Positions 23,532 to 38,182 of a DNA stretch of 54,371 nt are shown piece after piece. Location: the NCBI RefSeq assembly GCF_025399195.1, contig NW_026252178.1:1-54371 (forward strand), read 5' to 3'. Position 1 is the stretch's first letter. Every line of letters begins with the position of its first letter. The notes below the pieces were generated by a model. That model did not search any database, was not told where the DNA came from, and was given only the letters and a program-made list of their open reading frames with translations. The translations under genes were made by a program, and so were the position numbers. Source of the stretch: Umbelopsis ramanniana AG. Taxonomy: Eukaryota; Mucoromycota; Umbelopsidomycetes; Umbelopsidales; Umbelopsidaceae.

Positions 23532-24739
23532 TTTGAAAGGTGACAATGAATGACGGAAGTTTTGGAAGACAGCGCTGAAAGCGTAACAGCATTACAGGTC
23601 ACATGTTTGGCGGGATTTTCAGTGGGCCATTTTTTTGATCATTTGTGGTCTTGACTTGGGCTGCTACAAAGACCGTTTCTACTTTTGTCCACTGTCTGTC
23701 GCCTGAGCCGAAGTAAAACCCCACATTACGTCTAAAAAAATGTACTTATAACAAGTTTTTTTATGCCAAAAGAAAAAACGGCCATATCGCCAGATTTGTT
23801 GTAGAGGACTTTATTGTGAGGGTAAAGCCTCTTAGTAACGAATGTGTGAATGGTAAGCTGTATACATTAAGTAGTGAGATAGTACATTGTCCAGTGTAGA
23901 TATGTGGTCAGTGGATAAATGCTATTCATTCGTAGAAAGGGTGATGCCATGGGTAATTATTTTATGACAAGCTACCTTCACTTCTGCAAGACACTTATCT
24001 TACAAAATAAACTGGAGACCAACTACAAAACGGTTCTACTACATGTTGCAAATTGATCTTTCCAGCAATCCAGAGTTCTCTATTTTGTTATATGATACAA
24101 ACTGAAGGCAGCCTCATTTCCACATTGACAGATACAAACCCCGTGGAATTCAGTGTAACCCGCTGCTGATGGTGGGCTATAAAATGGGCGCACGGTCAAA
24201 AGACAAACTCAAATAAATATCATGAGAGAAAATACAATACACTAAGGTGGAGGTATCAATTTCGAATACCAATTTCTATGTTCTTCCATAATGTGTGGCA
24301 GGTGTTGAGGGCATTGCTCAGATATAGAAAATTAACGCATGGTTCAAGGTAAAATGAGGATCTCAGTGATATTGATATCGTTGGGGTCCCTGTATCCCTT
24401 TGAAACTAGTGCCACCAAGGTGTGATAACCGCTTTATCTATCACAAAATGAACGTTCCATGGTCGTCATTGTACGATTGCTAATGACCATTTCGGGAAAG
24501 ATAAGTAACCATCGCTGTCTTACAACCAATTATACTCAGCACCGGTATAATAAAAAAATTTTCTGGGCAAGTGGAAAAGTATATAATGTTGGATTAATAT
24601 GCAAAGTGTAAATGAAATCGCAATAGGCTGGGTATGTAGTAAAAAAACAAAATAAGAGAGGTTATCTAATTGTGATGGCAGGATACTGAATGAAGCATAT
24701 ATGTTATGAATCTCTAATGCAAGGTTGTGCTTTTTATAA
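23532..24739. other. 1.2-kb intergenic region
   Basis: Upstream of the PPR gene and downstream of the 104-residue orphan gene. Only short open frames without codon character occur here. No RNA gene or repeat is recognised. Confidence 0.4.
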
Positions 24740-25054
24740 TTATCGAGCGATATTGATAATCGCTCCGTTGATGGCCGGTGGACCGTTGAAGTATTGATAG
24801 GTATCTCGTTCATTTGAGGGAACACCGGTGGATAGCATAGGAACAACACCACCACTGTTGGAGCTTTTCACCGATGTCATAACGAAAGACATGGAACGAA
24901 TTTGGTTTGGAGAGAGGTGGTGACCAAACCTAGACAAAACGTTGTCCATATATTGTGGTGAAGGGTTGGAAGGACGTGTTACGGTATTATTGTAGGATGC
25001 AGCAGGATTGGTAGCTGTAGGATGATTCACGAGATGATCAGAGGTGGTTGGCAT
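24740..25054 (-). CDS. Orphan 104-residue protein
   Basis: Single open frame from the ATG at 25054 to the stop at 24740. The head is Thr/Asn/Pro-rich (ATNPAASYNNTVTRPSNPSP), followed by a more ordered-looking segment (MDNVLSRFGHHLSPNQIRSM) and a short hydrophobic tail (GPPAINGAIINIAR). The ATG is preceded by CAGCAGCC and a pyrimidine-rich tract ending in CTCAG, which could be a 5'-leader acceptor. No family was recognised. The composition looks like a real, partly disordered protein, but no homology supports it. Confidence 0.5.
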   Translation of the reverse strand: MPTTSDHLVNHPTATNPAASYNNTVTRPSNPSPQYMDNVLSRFGHHLSPNQIRSMSFVMTSVKSSNSGGVVPMLSTGVPSNERDTYQYFNGPPAINGAIINIAR

Positions 25055-25254
25055 GGCTGCTGAGAAGGGAAGAAAGGTGTAAAGTATTCAACGAAGCCTT
25101 TTTTTTTTGTTCTTATTTAAGCACGCCCAATTTTATCATTTCAACGGCAGGCAAGGGACCAAGGTTGCGCAAGAGGTCCGAATAAAATTTGTCAAGAAAT
25201 TTCCCGAGAATTCTGCGATTGGCTAGCTTTGTACTCTTAGCATCGGGGCCATTA

Positions 25255-25836
25255 TCATCCACCGGCGAACTCTTGAACCTTTAACGGGAATCGAATTTTG
25301 TGCGGTAAATGATTGCTAGTATGCTGTCTACCAACCTTGCTGACGATTACCGACGATCGTGACTTTCCACTGTAGCTCACAGAGTGACATCTGTTGAGAT
25401 CTGATATGGAGCTCAGGTATCCAAAATGGAAAGCAAGATTGCCAAACGCGGTTTCACCTCCGGGAGAACACATCGATAAAGCATGCATGGTTCCGCGATA
25501 ATCCAGCACATGGGTTAGAATTAGACGGAGCAAGCAAGTTGTCAAAGAGGGCCTATGAGATAGGAAAATTTCGCAATAATTATTTTTTTTTGTTGTTATT
25601 TCCAAGGAGATTGTTAGGTATTGTATTTCCTTTTGAAGAGTAGAAGACCTTAAGAACGTTATTTCAAAATAGCCGATTTGATAAGGGTCCCCTAGACTCC
25701 TCAAAATAGTGTTTATGACATTGCGTAGATTGCCTTTAGGAAACATTACGGACATTTTCTTAAACGTTGACAGAACGTGCTGAGTCAAAAGGTTTCCCTC
25801 TGGTTGGCTAATCAAATTTGATACTTGCTTGGTCAC
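25255..25836 (-). other. Long open frame without ATG, gene status unclear
   Basis: The minus strand is open for 193 codons, but the frame begins at a GTG and there is an in-frame stop shortly upstream. A spliced start using an ATG near 25890 and a GTGAGT-like donor can be imagined but does not give an obviously better model. The C-terminal third (GGETAFGNLAFHFGYLSSIS) looks protein-like; the middle contains Lys/Asn runs from poly-T. No domain is recognised. It lies just downstream of the eL20 stop and could be a decayed gene, an exon of an unresolved gene or chance. Confidence 0.25.
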
Positions 25837-26020
25837 ACACTTTGTAACAATGGGATTCTCGTTTTTAACAACTCACGCACAGTCCATAACAATCCTAACT
25901 ACACTTAACACAATCGACCCCAATATATAACTTGAAAAGAAGGTAGTTTTTTTTTTATTTCATTTTCAAGATATGATTCAAGTACCATACCCTACCGTGG
26001 CCGCAACGAACCAAATACGC

Positions 26021-27206
26021 TTAGTAGTAGGTGCTGGGACGCTTGGCAGAGAACAAAGCGCGGTTGCCCTTTTGAGCGCGGATGACGCGGTGAGGAAGAG
26101 GGAAAGTAAGCTTGGGAGTAAGAAGCTGCTTGATGTAAGGACGACGAACATCGGCGTTGGAGACCTCAGCAACGCGGATGATCTGGACGGATCTAAAGCG
26201 AGCACGGTGACGGGCAGCCATATCTTGGTCTAAATAAGGATAACAAGTTAGCAAAATGGTATACAGGCCACCAAAATTGACCAAACCCTCTTAAAACTTA
26301 CAGCAAGCAACGACAGCCTCGCAACGGGTCATCTCACGGTATTCCTTGTACATGTTGTGAGTGCCAGAGCGAGAGTCATAACGGAGCCAGATACCGTAGT
26401 TCTTGATCTGCTCAGGGCGCTTCTCGAAGATCTGGCAATTCAAAATGACGAGTTAGAAAAATTGGATTGAAGACGGATGTAAGTTGTTTGCTTCGAAATG
26501 TAGAAAATGACAAGGTACCTGGTTGACGGAGACGATCTCACCGGCAGCCTTCTTGACCTTGCGAAGCTTCTTGAGGAAGTACCAGAAGCGGGACTTGGCA
26601 ACGACATCGTTGGGAGCGAAGAGTCTCATGCGGAAAAGCTTGGGGACGGGCTCCTGCTCGGAAGGAAGCTTGCGGCCGACAACCTTGAAAACGAAACATA
26701 GAAATAAATATTGGTGCTAATTGAACAGTGCTGCATTCAGTGCAAGTTTTCGTCGAAGTACATACCTGATATTCGTTCAACTGTTAACGAAAGCAACAAA
26801 AGAAAAAAACATCAGTACTAGTTCATAAACGGTAAGTTCAACATGGTTGGGTAATGGAATTGATAATGTGGATTTGTTAATGCTGTTGAATGTTCACTTT
26901 TTGGGAAAATGTTGAGAGTAACGCAAGTGGTTGGTAGTATCATCGCTGATGGATTATCCTGTCCTATTCATCTGTAGATGCGTAATCCGTTGATGGAATA
27001 TCATAGTGTTGGGTGTCCACTTGGATTGATGGATGTATATTTGATGGATGCATTGCGTTAAAGATATGGAGTCATTTCAATGACTTTTTCTGCATAGCCG
27101 GATTGACGTATTCGAGCATCAACAAATCCTATTATCCATCCATGTTCCCTTGCATGTGAATGCTCGATCAAGAAGTGTTACTGATACTAACTCGTGCAGC
27201 AGACAT
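26021..27206 (-). CDS. RPL20: 60S ribosomal protein eL20 (L18a)
   Basis: Component of the cytosolic large ribosomal subunit. Five exons (27206-27192, 26780-26766, 26683-26519, 26431-26302, 26229-26021) give 177 residues, the normal length. The protein contains [74 protein letters not shown] and ends KRPSTYY, matching the family end to end. The first two exons are 15 nt each; exon 1 (MSAAR) is the least certain because it is inferred from an ATG and GTTAGT donor about 410 bp upstream. Long first introns near the start codon are common in fungal ribosomal protein genes. It is divergent from the RNA-binding protein gene at 27437. Confidence 0.93.
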
Positions 27207-27436
27207 GAGCGAAGAAAAAAAGAAGGAAGTATCGATCGTCCCAGTGCAAACGGTATATCAGGCCCGCACATGGGCGAGGACTGAAATTTCGTGACGTAAC
27301 CCAATTTCAGTGTTACAAATAAACAATAAAAAATTAAAGTATCAGATCACGTGTACCGTTTTGTCTGAAGCTTTTGGAAAAAACATACGCTACCGCAGTG
27401 TCACTTGCACTCCATTCAGGCCATTTTTACATAACT
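27207..27436. promoter_or_regulatory. Divergent promoter of eL20 and the RBM26-like gene
   Basis: The 230 bp between the two start codons must drive both genes. It includes a purine-rich block just upstream of eL20 and an AT-rich stretch (27310-27345). No specific binding site is assigned. Confidence 0.45.
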
Positions 27437-29983
27437 ATGCTGTTCGCTGAAGCACGTTCAGAAGATCTGAAGAAGTTTTTAACACAAGAGCTGGCGCCAA
27501 TGTAATTATCAACACACGAATTTATATATATCTTTGGAAGATTGTGCTTATGTTATCTCATTCGTTTACAGTTGCGATGCCGATCCCGATGTGTTAGCGC
27601 AGTATGTTCTCGCTCTCCTCAAGAATAACAAACCTACCAGCGAGCTTAAGGATTCAGTTACCGAACAGTTAGAAGACTTTTTAAAAGATCGTAAGTATTT
27701 TGTTCAATATACTGTGAAAAGCTGATCGCCAAAACTGTAAGTTCTGACACGGGATTTCCACCGAATTACAGAAACTTTATCGTTTGTCACAAAGCTATTT
27801 AATGTTCTCGAAAGCGGCCGTTTTATGGAAGGAACTGCTGGTTCAACTGCTGCCGTGACCGATAACGGATCTCAAGCTCCAGTACCCAGAGATTCAGATC
27901 AAGGACATTCCGATTCGCGCCGATCTCGACATCATGAGAGTTCTGAGGACGAAGACGACGATGACCGCAATTTCAAGCACAGAAGACAGCGCTCCGAGCC
28001 CAGAGATGATGAGTACCGACCTGGCGACAAGCGTCGACATGATGAAAGCGAGAGCAATCAAATCAACAAATACATGCGGGATAGTCAGGGTGTTGGACGC
28101 ATGAACAACGGTATGCCCCAAGACGGCCGTGGTAGAGGTCGTGGAGGAGCTAGAGGGCGCGGTGGTCGTGTGAGACCGCTGTGTCGCGATTATAATGGTA
28201 TGAGTCTTTGCTTCTCACAAACGTTGTGTTTATTCTGTTTTATTAATGCCACCGTTTTTTTTTTTTTCATTGTTTCCACAGAACGGGGTTACTGTATGCG
28301 AGGAGACCTCTGTCCATATGATCATGGCACTGATCGAATCATTGTTAATGATCGCGCGCTTAAGACCCCATTCCCGGGCAATGCCCCCGGTCCCATACCT
28401 CCCAACATTGGACGTCCACAGTTTTACCCTGCTCCTAATAACTTTGGTAAGTTCTCTCTCATAAACTTCCCTTCCAATCTAGCAAATTATTAACCGTCAA
28501 TCACAATTTATAGCTGGTCCATCGTCCGGTGAATCATATGATCCTGAGAACTCAGGAATGCCCGGCCCAAGTCCAGATATGAACATGCCGCCAATGGATG
28601 GTATGCCACCATATGCAGGTCAACGTGGAGGTGGTAGAGGCGGTCGAGGCACCAGAGGACGTGGACGCGGTGGTTTTGCAGCGAGTGGTGGACGATCTCA
28701 TCAAAACCGACACAATTCGACTATCATTGTTGAGAACATACCCACCGAAAACTGTGTTATTGACAAGGTTAATGAGTACTTTAAGCAATTTGGCACCATC
28801 ACCAATATTTCACTTCAACCTGAAGCCTCCAAAGCTGTCATTTCATTCAGTAGTCATCAGGAAGCAGATGCAGCATATAGCTCACCGGAGGTCATCTTCA
28901 ATAATCGGTTTGTTAAAGTCTACTGGCAAAAGGCTGAAACCAAGGAACAGGATGCCGTGACGCCTCCTCCCACTAAGCCTCTGACACCAAAAACATATGA
29001 ACCTAGCCCAGAAGTGATTGCTGCCAAAGCCGCGGAATTTGCAAAGTTAAAGGAAGTCAAACAGAAGCAGCAGCAAGCTCGCTTGCAGACCATGCTCGAG
29101 CTCCAAAAATCGAAAGAACAGCTCATACAACGACAAATCCAAGAACAAAAGGTTTTGTTGGAGAAACTTGAGAAGGCGAAAACGCCAGAAGAGCGCAGTG
29201 AGATCATGACCGCTCTGAATAACATCACCGCTTCATCGTCTGCACCAGCACCAGCACCAGCAGCACCAACTGTGACTGAAACTGCACCTAGTGAGCAACC
29301 AGAAACAGACGATGCGAAGAAAGCGGAATCAGCAGATGAATTGAAAGCCAAATTAGCTCGATTGGAAGCTGAAGTAAGTTGCACTTCTTGAGCGCAAATT
29401 CACAAGTATTGTTCAATATATTAATCGTAATTGATGTTTAGGCTGCTGCTCTTGGCATTCATGGAGCCGCAGGTAGAGGTCGTGGTAGAGGCCGTGGTGG
29501 CTTTTATGCTAGCCGCGGTCGTGGAGGCTGGCAGCCACGCGGCGCTCCAGGTGGCATTCAAAAATCCTATCGATTGGATAATCGAACGACAAAGCTATTG
29601 GTCAAAAACCATCCTCAAGAGGATAAGGATAAACTTCGTCAACACTTTGAGGTATGTTATATTGAAAGATACTTTTCTCAAAGATAGAAATATTTATTAA
29701 CGTCATGGAAAATTTCCCCATAATTTTTTATTAGCAATTTGGTCAGTTAGAGGCCGTATCATATAAGGACGATGTAGAGTCCATCATCGTACAATTCAAA
29801 AATCGTCGTGAAGCGGAAGTTGCACTTGCCCGTGGCGCAAATACGCTGCAAGGAAAACCATTAGAGATGGCATGGTACAATGAGGCACCTTCAGAAAACC
29901 GTGAATCATCTGCGCCTCCAGCCAACGACTCACCACAAAACGCTTCTCCTGCTACCACGGAGCAAGGTGTCGCTGCAGAATGA
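27437..29983 (+). CDS. RBM26/27-like nuclear RNA-binding protein (PWI-like, CCCH, two RRMs)
   Basis: Likely member of the RBM26/RBM27 (S. pombe Rmn1) family, which acts with exosome-linked complexes in nuclear RNA turnover. Seven exons (27437-27501, 27572-27690, 27772-28197, 28282-28446, 28514-29373, 29442-29651, 29735-29983) join in phase to 697 residues. The N-terminal PWI-like fold reads LAPICDADPDVLAQYVLALL. An Arg/Ser/Asp-rich linker and RGG-type repeats follow. The zinc finger is C-x8-C-x5-C-x3-H (CRDYNERGYCMRGDLCPYDH, split by an intron). RRM1 begins STIIVENIP, a coiled coil rich in Gln/Lys follows, then a second RGG box and RRM2 (TTKLLVKNHP ... SIIVQFKNRREAE). Domain order matches the family well. 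Confidence 0.92.
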
Positions 29984-30244
29984 TCGAGCGTTTTATGTAC
30001 ATATGAATGTGTTTCTTGATAGTTGATTTTGTTGGCGCAACTTAGCTTACAATAAGCGCTCATTAATCATAGCAATTTTACGTTTAACACACTTGTGGTT
30101 CTCTCATTAAAGTAAAAGAAACCGAAAACCTTACAAGACATACGAGAATTTTTTACACCCTAATTTTTCCCCATTTTTTTTTTTTTTGTGCAAGTGTTGC
30201 TTTGGCTGCCCAGTTTTTTCCTAGAAGCTAGTAACCTACGCGAA
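29984..30244. other. Intergenic gap between two plus-strand genes
   Basis: The 261 bp hold the 3' region of the RNA-binding gene and the promoter of the NIP30-like gene. A T tract near 30174-30187 precedes the start codon. Nothing else is seen. Confidence 0.45.
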
Positions 30245-31067
30245 ATGTCTTTCAACATCTCGAGCTCGTTTGTGTCTAGAGAAGTACTTGATGAACAAGG
30301 CAATGCCAAACAAATTGAATGGGACAAAGTGCGATCCGAGGCTGAGCAAGGTGAATGACTTTACCAATCTATGGTGTCTCAAAGTATTGTAGCCAACATG
30401 CTAACACATCATCGTCAGAGGATACGAACACCAATGTTCCTAGTGAGCCCTATGATCCTCGAACGCTATATGAGCGTTTGCAAGAACAAAAGACGCTCAA
30501 GGAAGACGCTCTCAAGGAAGCTATGCGATTCAGTAATTTGGTCAAACGAGTGGACGACGAAGAAATGGAGTACTATAGAACACTGGGTGATACACAATTC
30601 CAAGCTGAGCTTGAGAAGAAAAGGCAAGAGATGAAGCAGCTGGAAGAGTACCGCCAGTACGTGATTTTGTTTGGCTGATGCATGGAATACGTATAACAAT
30701 TACTTTAATATATCTCTATACTTATTCCACCAGAGCTGTCGGACAAGCTAGCGGTCCAGTGCCTGCGGTCAGTCTAATGAAGAAAGATAGTAATGACAAT
30801 GCCAAGAAGGATACACCAGCAGTGATTAAAGCTCAAACGAAGAACAGTAAATCAACCAAGGACCTGCTGCAAGGTGTAGTTGTATCCAAAAAACGAAAAG
30901 GAGATGACAAAAGTGATGAAAAATCTGCAAAGCGAAAACATGTGGAAAGCAGGGAGGTCACAGCTAACAAAGAGGAGAAGACCGCAACGAAGCCGCTAAC
31001 AACCAAGCTACCACCGATTCAGTCTTTGGTTGCATATGGAGATGACAGCAGTAGCGATGAAGACTAG
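30245..31067 (+). CDS. NIP30/FAM192A (PSME3IP1)-like protein
   Basis: Three exons (30245-30350, 30419-30656, 30734-31067) join in phase to 225 residues. It has the conserved NIP30 N-terminal domain: SSFVSREVLDE, IEWDKVR, YDPRTLYERLQEQK and a charged coiled coil (FSNLVKRVDDEEMEYY ... MKQLEEYRQ). The C-terminal half is Lys-rich with nuclear-localisation-like KKRKGDDK and ends in an acidic tail (YGDDSSSDED). The human member binds the PA28-gamma proteasome activator in the nucleus. Whether this fungus has PA28-gamma was not checked, so the partner is open. Family membership is clear from the N-terminal domain. Confidence 0.9.
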
Positions 31068-32627
31068 TTATACCCCCTCCTCCTCCTCCAAATTACGGAG
31101 ACGCATCGCTACTGTTTTGTAGCAAGCAGTTGTATATGATCGCTATCTTGCATACAATCATTCAATGTCAATGTGTACATTTTTAGAACAACAACGGATA
31201 TAATAAAACATTTGAATGGCGAAATGTTGCACCACATCACCTCACGAGCAGGTATCATTCAACAAGGCATTTTAATGACGTATAGTGCATAGGAAACGTG
31301 GTAGAGAAGGGAGTTGCGAATGTTGGCAAAGAATGTTGGTATATTGAATCTTACCAAGCCCTAACCATCTGGACTATAATTGGAAAATCATGAAGGTGAC
31401 TATGACGATAGCATAGAGCGTAGATCTTTGTTACTCGTTATTACCAGTAGTAATGGCCCAGAAAGGGGCGGTTTTGAAGAAGACCATTCTTTCTGCATTA
31501 AATGTTTTTCTAACGTCAATTGAAAACTCGAATTTTATTCTAAGGATCTGTTCAAAACTTTTGTTTGTGCATTGGATGAGCATGAAATGATCTCACGGTC
31601 GCCATGATGGCTACTGTTATTTTAAGAAAGCTGGTGCACAGAGGAAACGGATAACGTAATATGGTGTGTCTTGTTTACAAAAATCGGTGTGGAGCCATAT
31701 TTGAATGGATATCAATAGACAATGATTTAGAGTGTGCTCTAAACAACAAATATTCGAACATTACTTTTCTAAATACTGGGACGTGCGTAGAATGCATACC
31801 CAAACCTTCATCACAGACCAAGTAAAAAACGTGATAGACATATTTTTTCTCTTTCTTCTGGGTCGCTCGGTCACCGATTCGAGTCCTGTTTCAAATTCCT
31901 CTTTACAATCAAAAATTAATTTGATCTTCCTGAGAGGACGTGAAAAATCGCCCATTATAGCAATACGTTTTGCGTCTGGCCGTCAGTTCACGGTATTCTG
32001 GATGCATATAGTAACTTGGATTTCTTCAGTTCTTCGTCGCATTTGCTACCGAACGAGATATGCATGACACGATTTCTTACCTTCTTTAAAACACTATTTG
32101 GAAGGCTAAAGTCACCACGGACTGACTAAAGCAATTTACACTGGGGTGGAACATGGCAAAAAGGAGCTGTAAGAAAGGGCAAAGCAAATAGAACAATAGA
32201 ATGCCAAGTGAACACACTAATGTGAATATGTTGATGAAATGATATAACACAACATGTTTGACAGAATCGCATAACGAAAGCGATCTTTCCCCCCCCCCCC
32301 AAAAAAAAAGGCATAACAAAACAAAACCAGATATGGAGAATGTCTCCACAAACTTAATGAGTATTTAGCAGAACCTCTTTCTCTAGCCATTTGCTTTTTC
32401 TTCATAACCCCTTTCCACTCCTTTTCTACTCAATCTACATAGCAAGATTGTATACTTATTTTGAGATTATATTTTATTCTCTCTTTCATACACTTCTGTT
32501 CTAATAACCTGTGCCCTTCCTAATTCCCCTTCCTCAATCTCCCAAACCTCGCGTGTCTCTCTTTATTATCTTTTTTATCTCACCCTTGAAAAATCCCTAG
32601 CTGTATATTTTTATCCTCTGGCAAACA
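31068..32627. other. 1.6-kb intergenic region with homopolymer and pyrimidine tract
   Basis: No gene is seen. A run of C followed directly by a run of A occurs at about 32288-32310. From about 32400 to 32620 the plus strand is strongly pyrimidine-rich (TTCTCTCTTTCATACACTTC-type sequence) leading to the ATG at 32628; this is probably a long leader or promoter of the zinc-cluster gene. Confidence 0.45.
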
Positions 32628-34120
32628 ATGGATACTGCTTTCAATTACTTTCACATTTATAATTTTCTTGAGCCATTGCATGAACCCAGTCTCAGCAACT
32701 CTTCTTCGACGGCCTCTATCATGTCGTCTAATGTCAGCTTACCAGACTTTGATGAGCATCAATTTCTGGTGAACTCTCTTCAGACCAATCTGCCACAATC
32801 CAGAGCGAATACTCAAATGGAAACCACGAGCAACGACTATTCGGTATATCATCAGCAACAGCCGATCAATATGATGGGAGTACCTAATCATCATTCTGAG
32901 AATATATTTGAGCCTAGTTTTGGATACGCTACATTGTCGCCTCGATCGTCTAGGTTGGGATCCGGCGCAACATTTTCAACGGATTTTGGCTACCTTGCAG
33001 CGGACACAACTGACCATAAACAGTACAACTGGCTATACGATTCTATGGATGCGTACATGCCAACCATGAACAACGTAGACGGAGACTTCCTGGTCAATAG
33101 TTTAATGCAACAGCAACAAGACAGCTGTTTTACAAACGAAGCGATTGAAACGGCGATAGGAGGAATGTCTTGCAATTACGTATCAATGAATGTAAGTTAT
33201 CTACTGATAAAGTCGTATCTCATCTTGATCAATTCCCCATATTTACTGACTTCTTAATCCATTAGGATGTAAATTCACTTGTATCTGATATAGATTGTAA
33301 AAACTTTAGCGGCCAACCAACGAGGGTAGCTAATGATAAGCATCAGATGGTGGACGAGAAAATGTCAGCTCCCTCGTCCAATAGCCCACAATATTCCTCC
33401 ATATTTTCATCCAAGAGTGGTTCAGATACATCATTATCACCAAAACACACTCGATCCTTCTCATCGTCTGAGACATCCAACAATTCAGATGAAGATTCCG
33501 AAGTCGATGACTTGTTCAGTTCCAGACAGTCGGATATGTTTACGGCCTGGAGGAACCCACCTGCTCAGGATAAGAAAATTTTCATCAAGATCAAAAAGTC
33601 TCAAAGCTCAGGCACCTTGAACAGCAAGTCTCTTGGTCAGCGAAAGTTATCCAAAAAATCTTTCACAAACTTATACCTCACCTCTGTCAATCAAGCTAAA
33701 AACATGGGAAAACGAACTGACAAAGCTCGAAGAAAATTTGAGTCTCCACCCCACAGTGCTCGATCCACCTCCTCCCTGGCATCCTTGACACAATCCTCCA
33801 ATGCCCTAACCCTCTCTGATTCTATCACTCGCGATTTGGCTTGCCATGGTGCTTCAGAAGAAGAAGAAGAGGATGATACCCCTTATGTTGACGATGAAGA
33901 TGACGAAGATGACGACGACTACCGTCATGCAACCGCTATTTCAACCCACAACCATAGCAAGAAGGGCCGCAATGTCGACAAAGCATGCAACCATTGCAAG
34001 CGTTCCCATCTTCGCTGTGACGATATGCGCCCTTGTAAACGCTGCGTGTCTACAGGAAAGACTGGCTGCAAAGATGTGGAGCATAAACCACGTGGCCGCC
34101 CAAAGATCCACAAGAAATAA
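32628..34120 (+). CDS. Zn(II)2Cys6 protein with C-terminal zinc cluster
   Basis: Two exons (32628-33191, 33266-34120) join in phase 0 to 472 residues. The first 400 residues are Ser/Asn/Gln-rich and probably disordered. An acidic run follows (SEEEEEDDTPYVDDEDDEDD), then the zinc cluster near the very C-terminus: KACNHCKRSHLRCDDMRPC and KRCVSTGKTGC, spacing C-x2-C-x6-C-x5-C-x2-C-x7-C. An AT-hook-like basic end (KPRGRPKIHKK) completes the protein. The cluster resembles the Ert1/Rds2/AcuK type (ACxHCKRSHxxCD), regulators of gluconeogenesis and non-fermentable carbon use, but the PAS domain those proteins carry after the cluster is absent and the cluster is at the wrong end. A DNA-binding role is likely; targets are unknown. 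Confidence 0.85.
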
Positions 34121-34465
34121 AGGCATGAACACCCGTGGGATTGGCACTGCTCATGCGGGTTCTCCTTTATTTTTTACTTTACTTTATTCCTTCCTTTACT
34201 TTTTTCAGTGCACAAAGTTGTACATTCAAACTTGTAATTATATACCTCAATAATAATACGATACACTGGACATTCTGGACATGTCTAATACCATGATCTT
34301 GCCTGTTATAATTGATTTGAGGCTACGGCCGGTGGATAATGCTTTATTGAGGGATTATGCGAATGGGTACGATATATATAAACGGGTTTATTGTACACAG
34401 AGATGAATAATCTCTTTGTGAAATAATCTAAGTCGCAATCTATGCTCTATGACGGGTCTACCCGT
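34121..34465. other. Convergent 3' region
   Basis: The 345 bp between the stops of the zinc-cluster gene (+) and the ArfGAP gene (-) contain AT-rich presumed 3' untranslated sequence (CAATAATAATAC near 34247 is a possible poly(A) element). No gene is seen. Confidence 0.45.
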
Positions 34466-37739
<3,274 letters not shown>

Positions 37740-38182
37740 GGCAAGAAGGTCAAGAGCTGGAAACGTCTGGTAGCACGAAAATCCCACTTACCCAACCAAT
37801 TTTTGAATCTTAATTCCAGCTTCACAACCAGCGTTCCCAGAGAAAATTGTTGCCTCTCAAAGTTAAGGCATCACTATTATTACAACCATGCACATCGGTT
37901 GGCTTGCATTGCTGTCGACCTTTCCTTATCGTACCAGGTATTTCATTCACTACTAATATGTATTCTAGTGCTGATCTTCCTTATCGTTTGTTTTTGTTGT
38001 CTTTCAATTACCACCGCTACGCAAACACGAGTTGAAATACATATATATCTAAGGTCAATTTAACATGTTTATGTATTCTTCATCTTCAAAAAGGAAGGGA
38101 CATCCTTCAAAGGTCGTTATGCGGCATATCATACGGATGTATGGCACTCTAGAGCAGCTTTAACTCCGACGAGCAATTACAT
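37740..38182. other. Intergenic gap between two minus-strand genes
   Basis: This interval contains the ArfGAP promoter and the 3' region of the dehydrogenase gene. It is AT-rich, with no coding sequence I can support. Confidence 0.45.

Noticed and set aside
25973-26233. Plus-strand open frame over the eL20 exon
   Set aside because: It is the antisense shadow of the ribosomal protein coding sequence.
26781-27191. Intronic snoRNA in the eL20 first intron
   Set aside because: I looked for box C (RTGATGA) and D (CTGA) pairs on the minus strand and found no convincing pair with terminal stems.
28920-29384. 154-codon minus-strand frame rich in Ser, Ala and Cys
   Set aside because: It is the antisense shadow of the RBM26-like coding exon, whose protein has clear domains on the plus strand.
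31860-31900. Second tRNA-like word (GATTCGAGTCC)
   Set aside because: No A-box at the right distance and no paired acceptor stem.
32281-32315. C-run plus A-run as a transposon end or retroposed tail
   Set aside because: No target-site duplication, element body or coding remnant is next to it; it looks like simple sequence.
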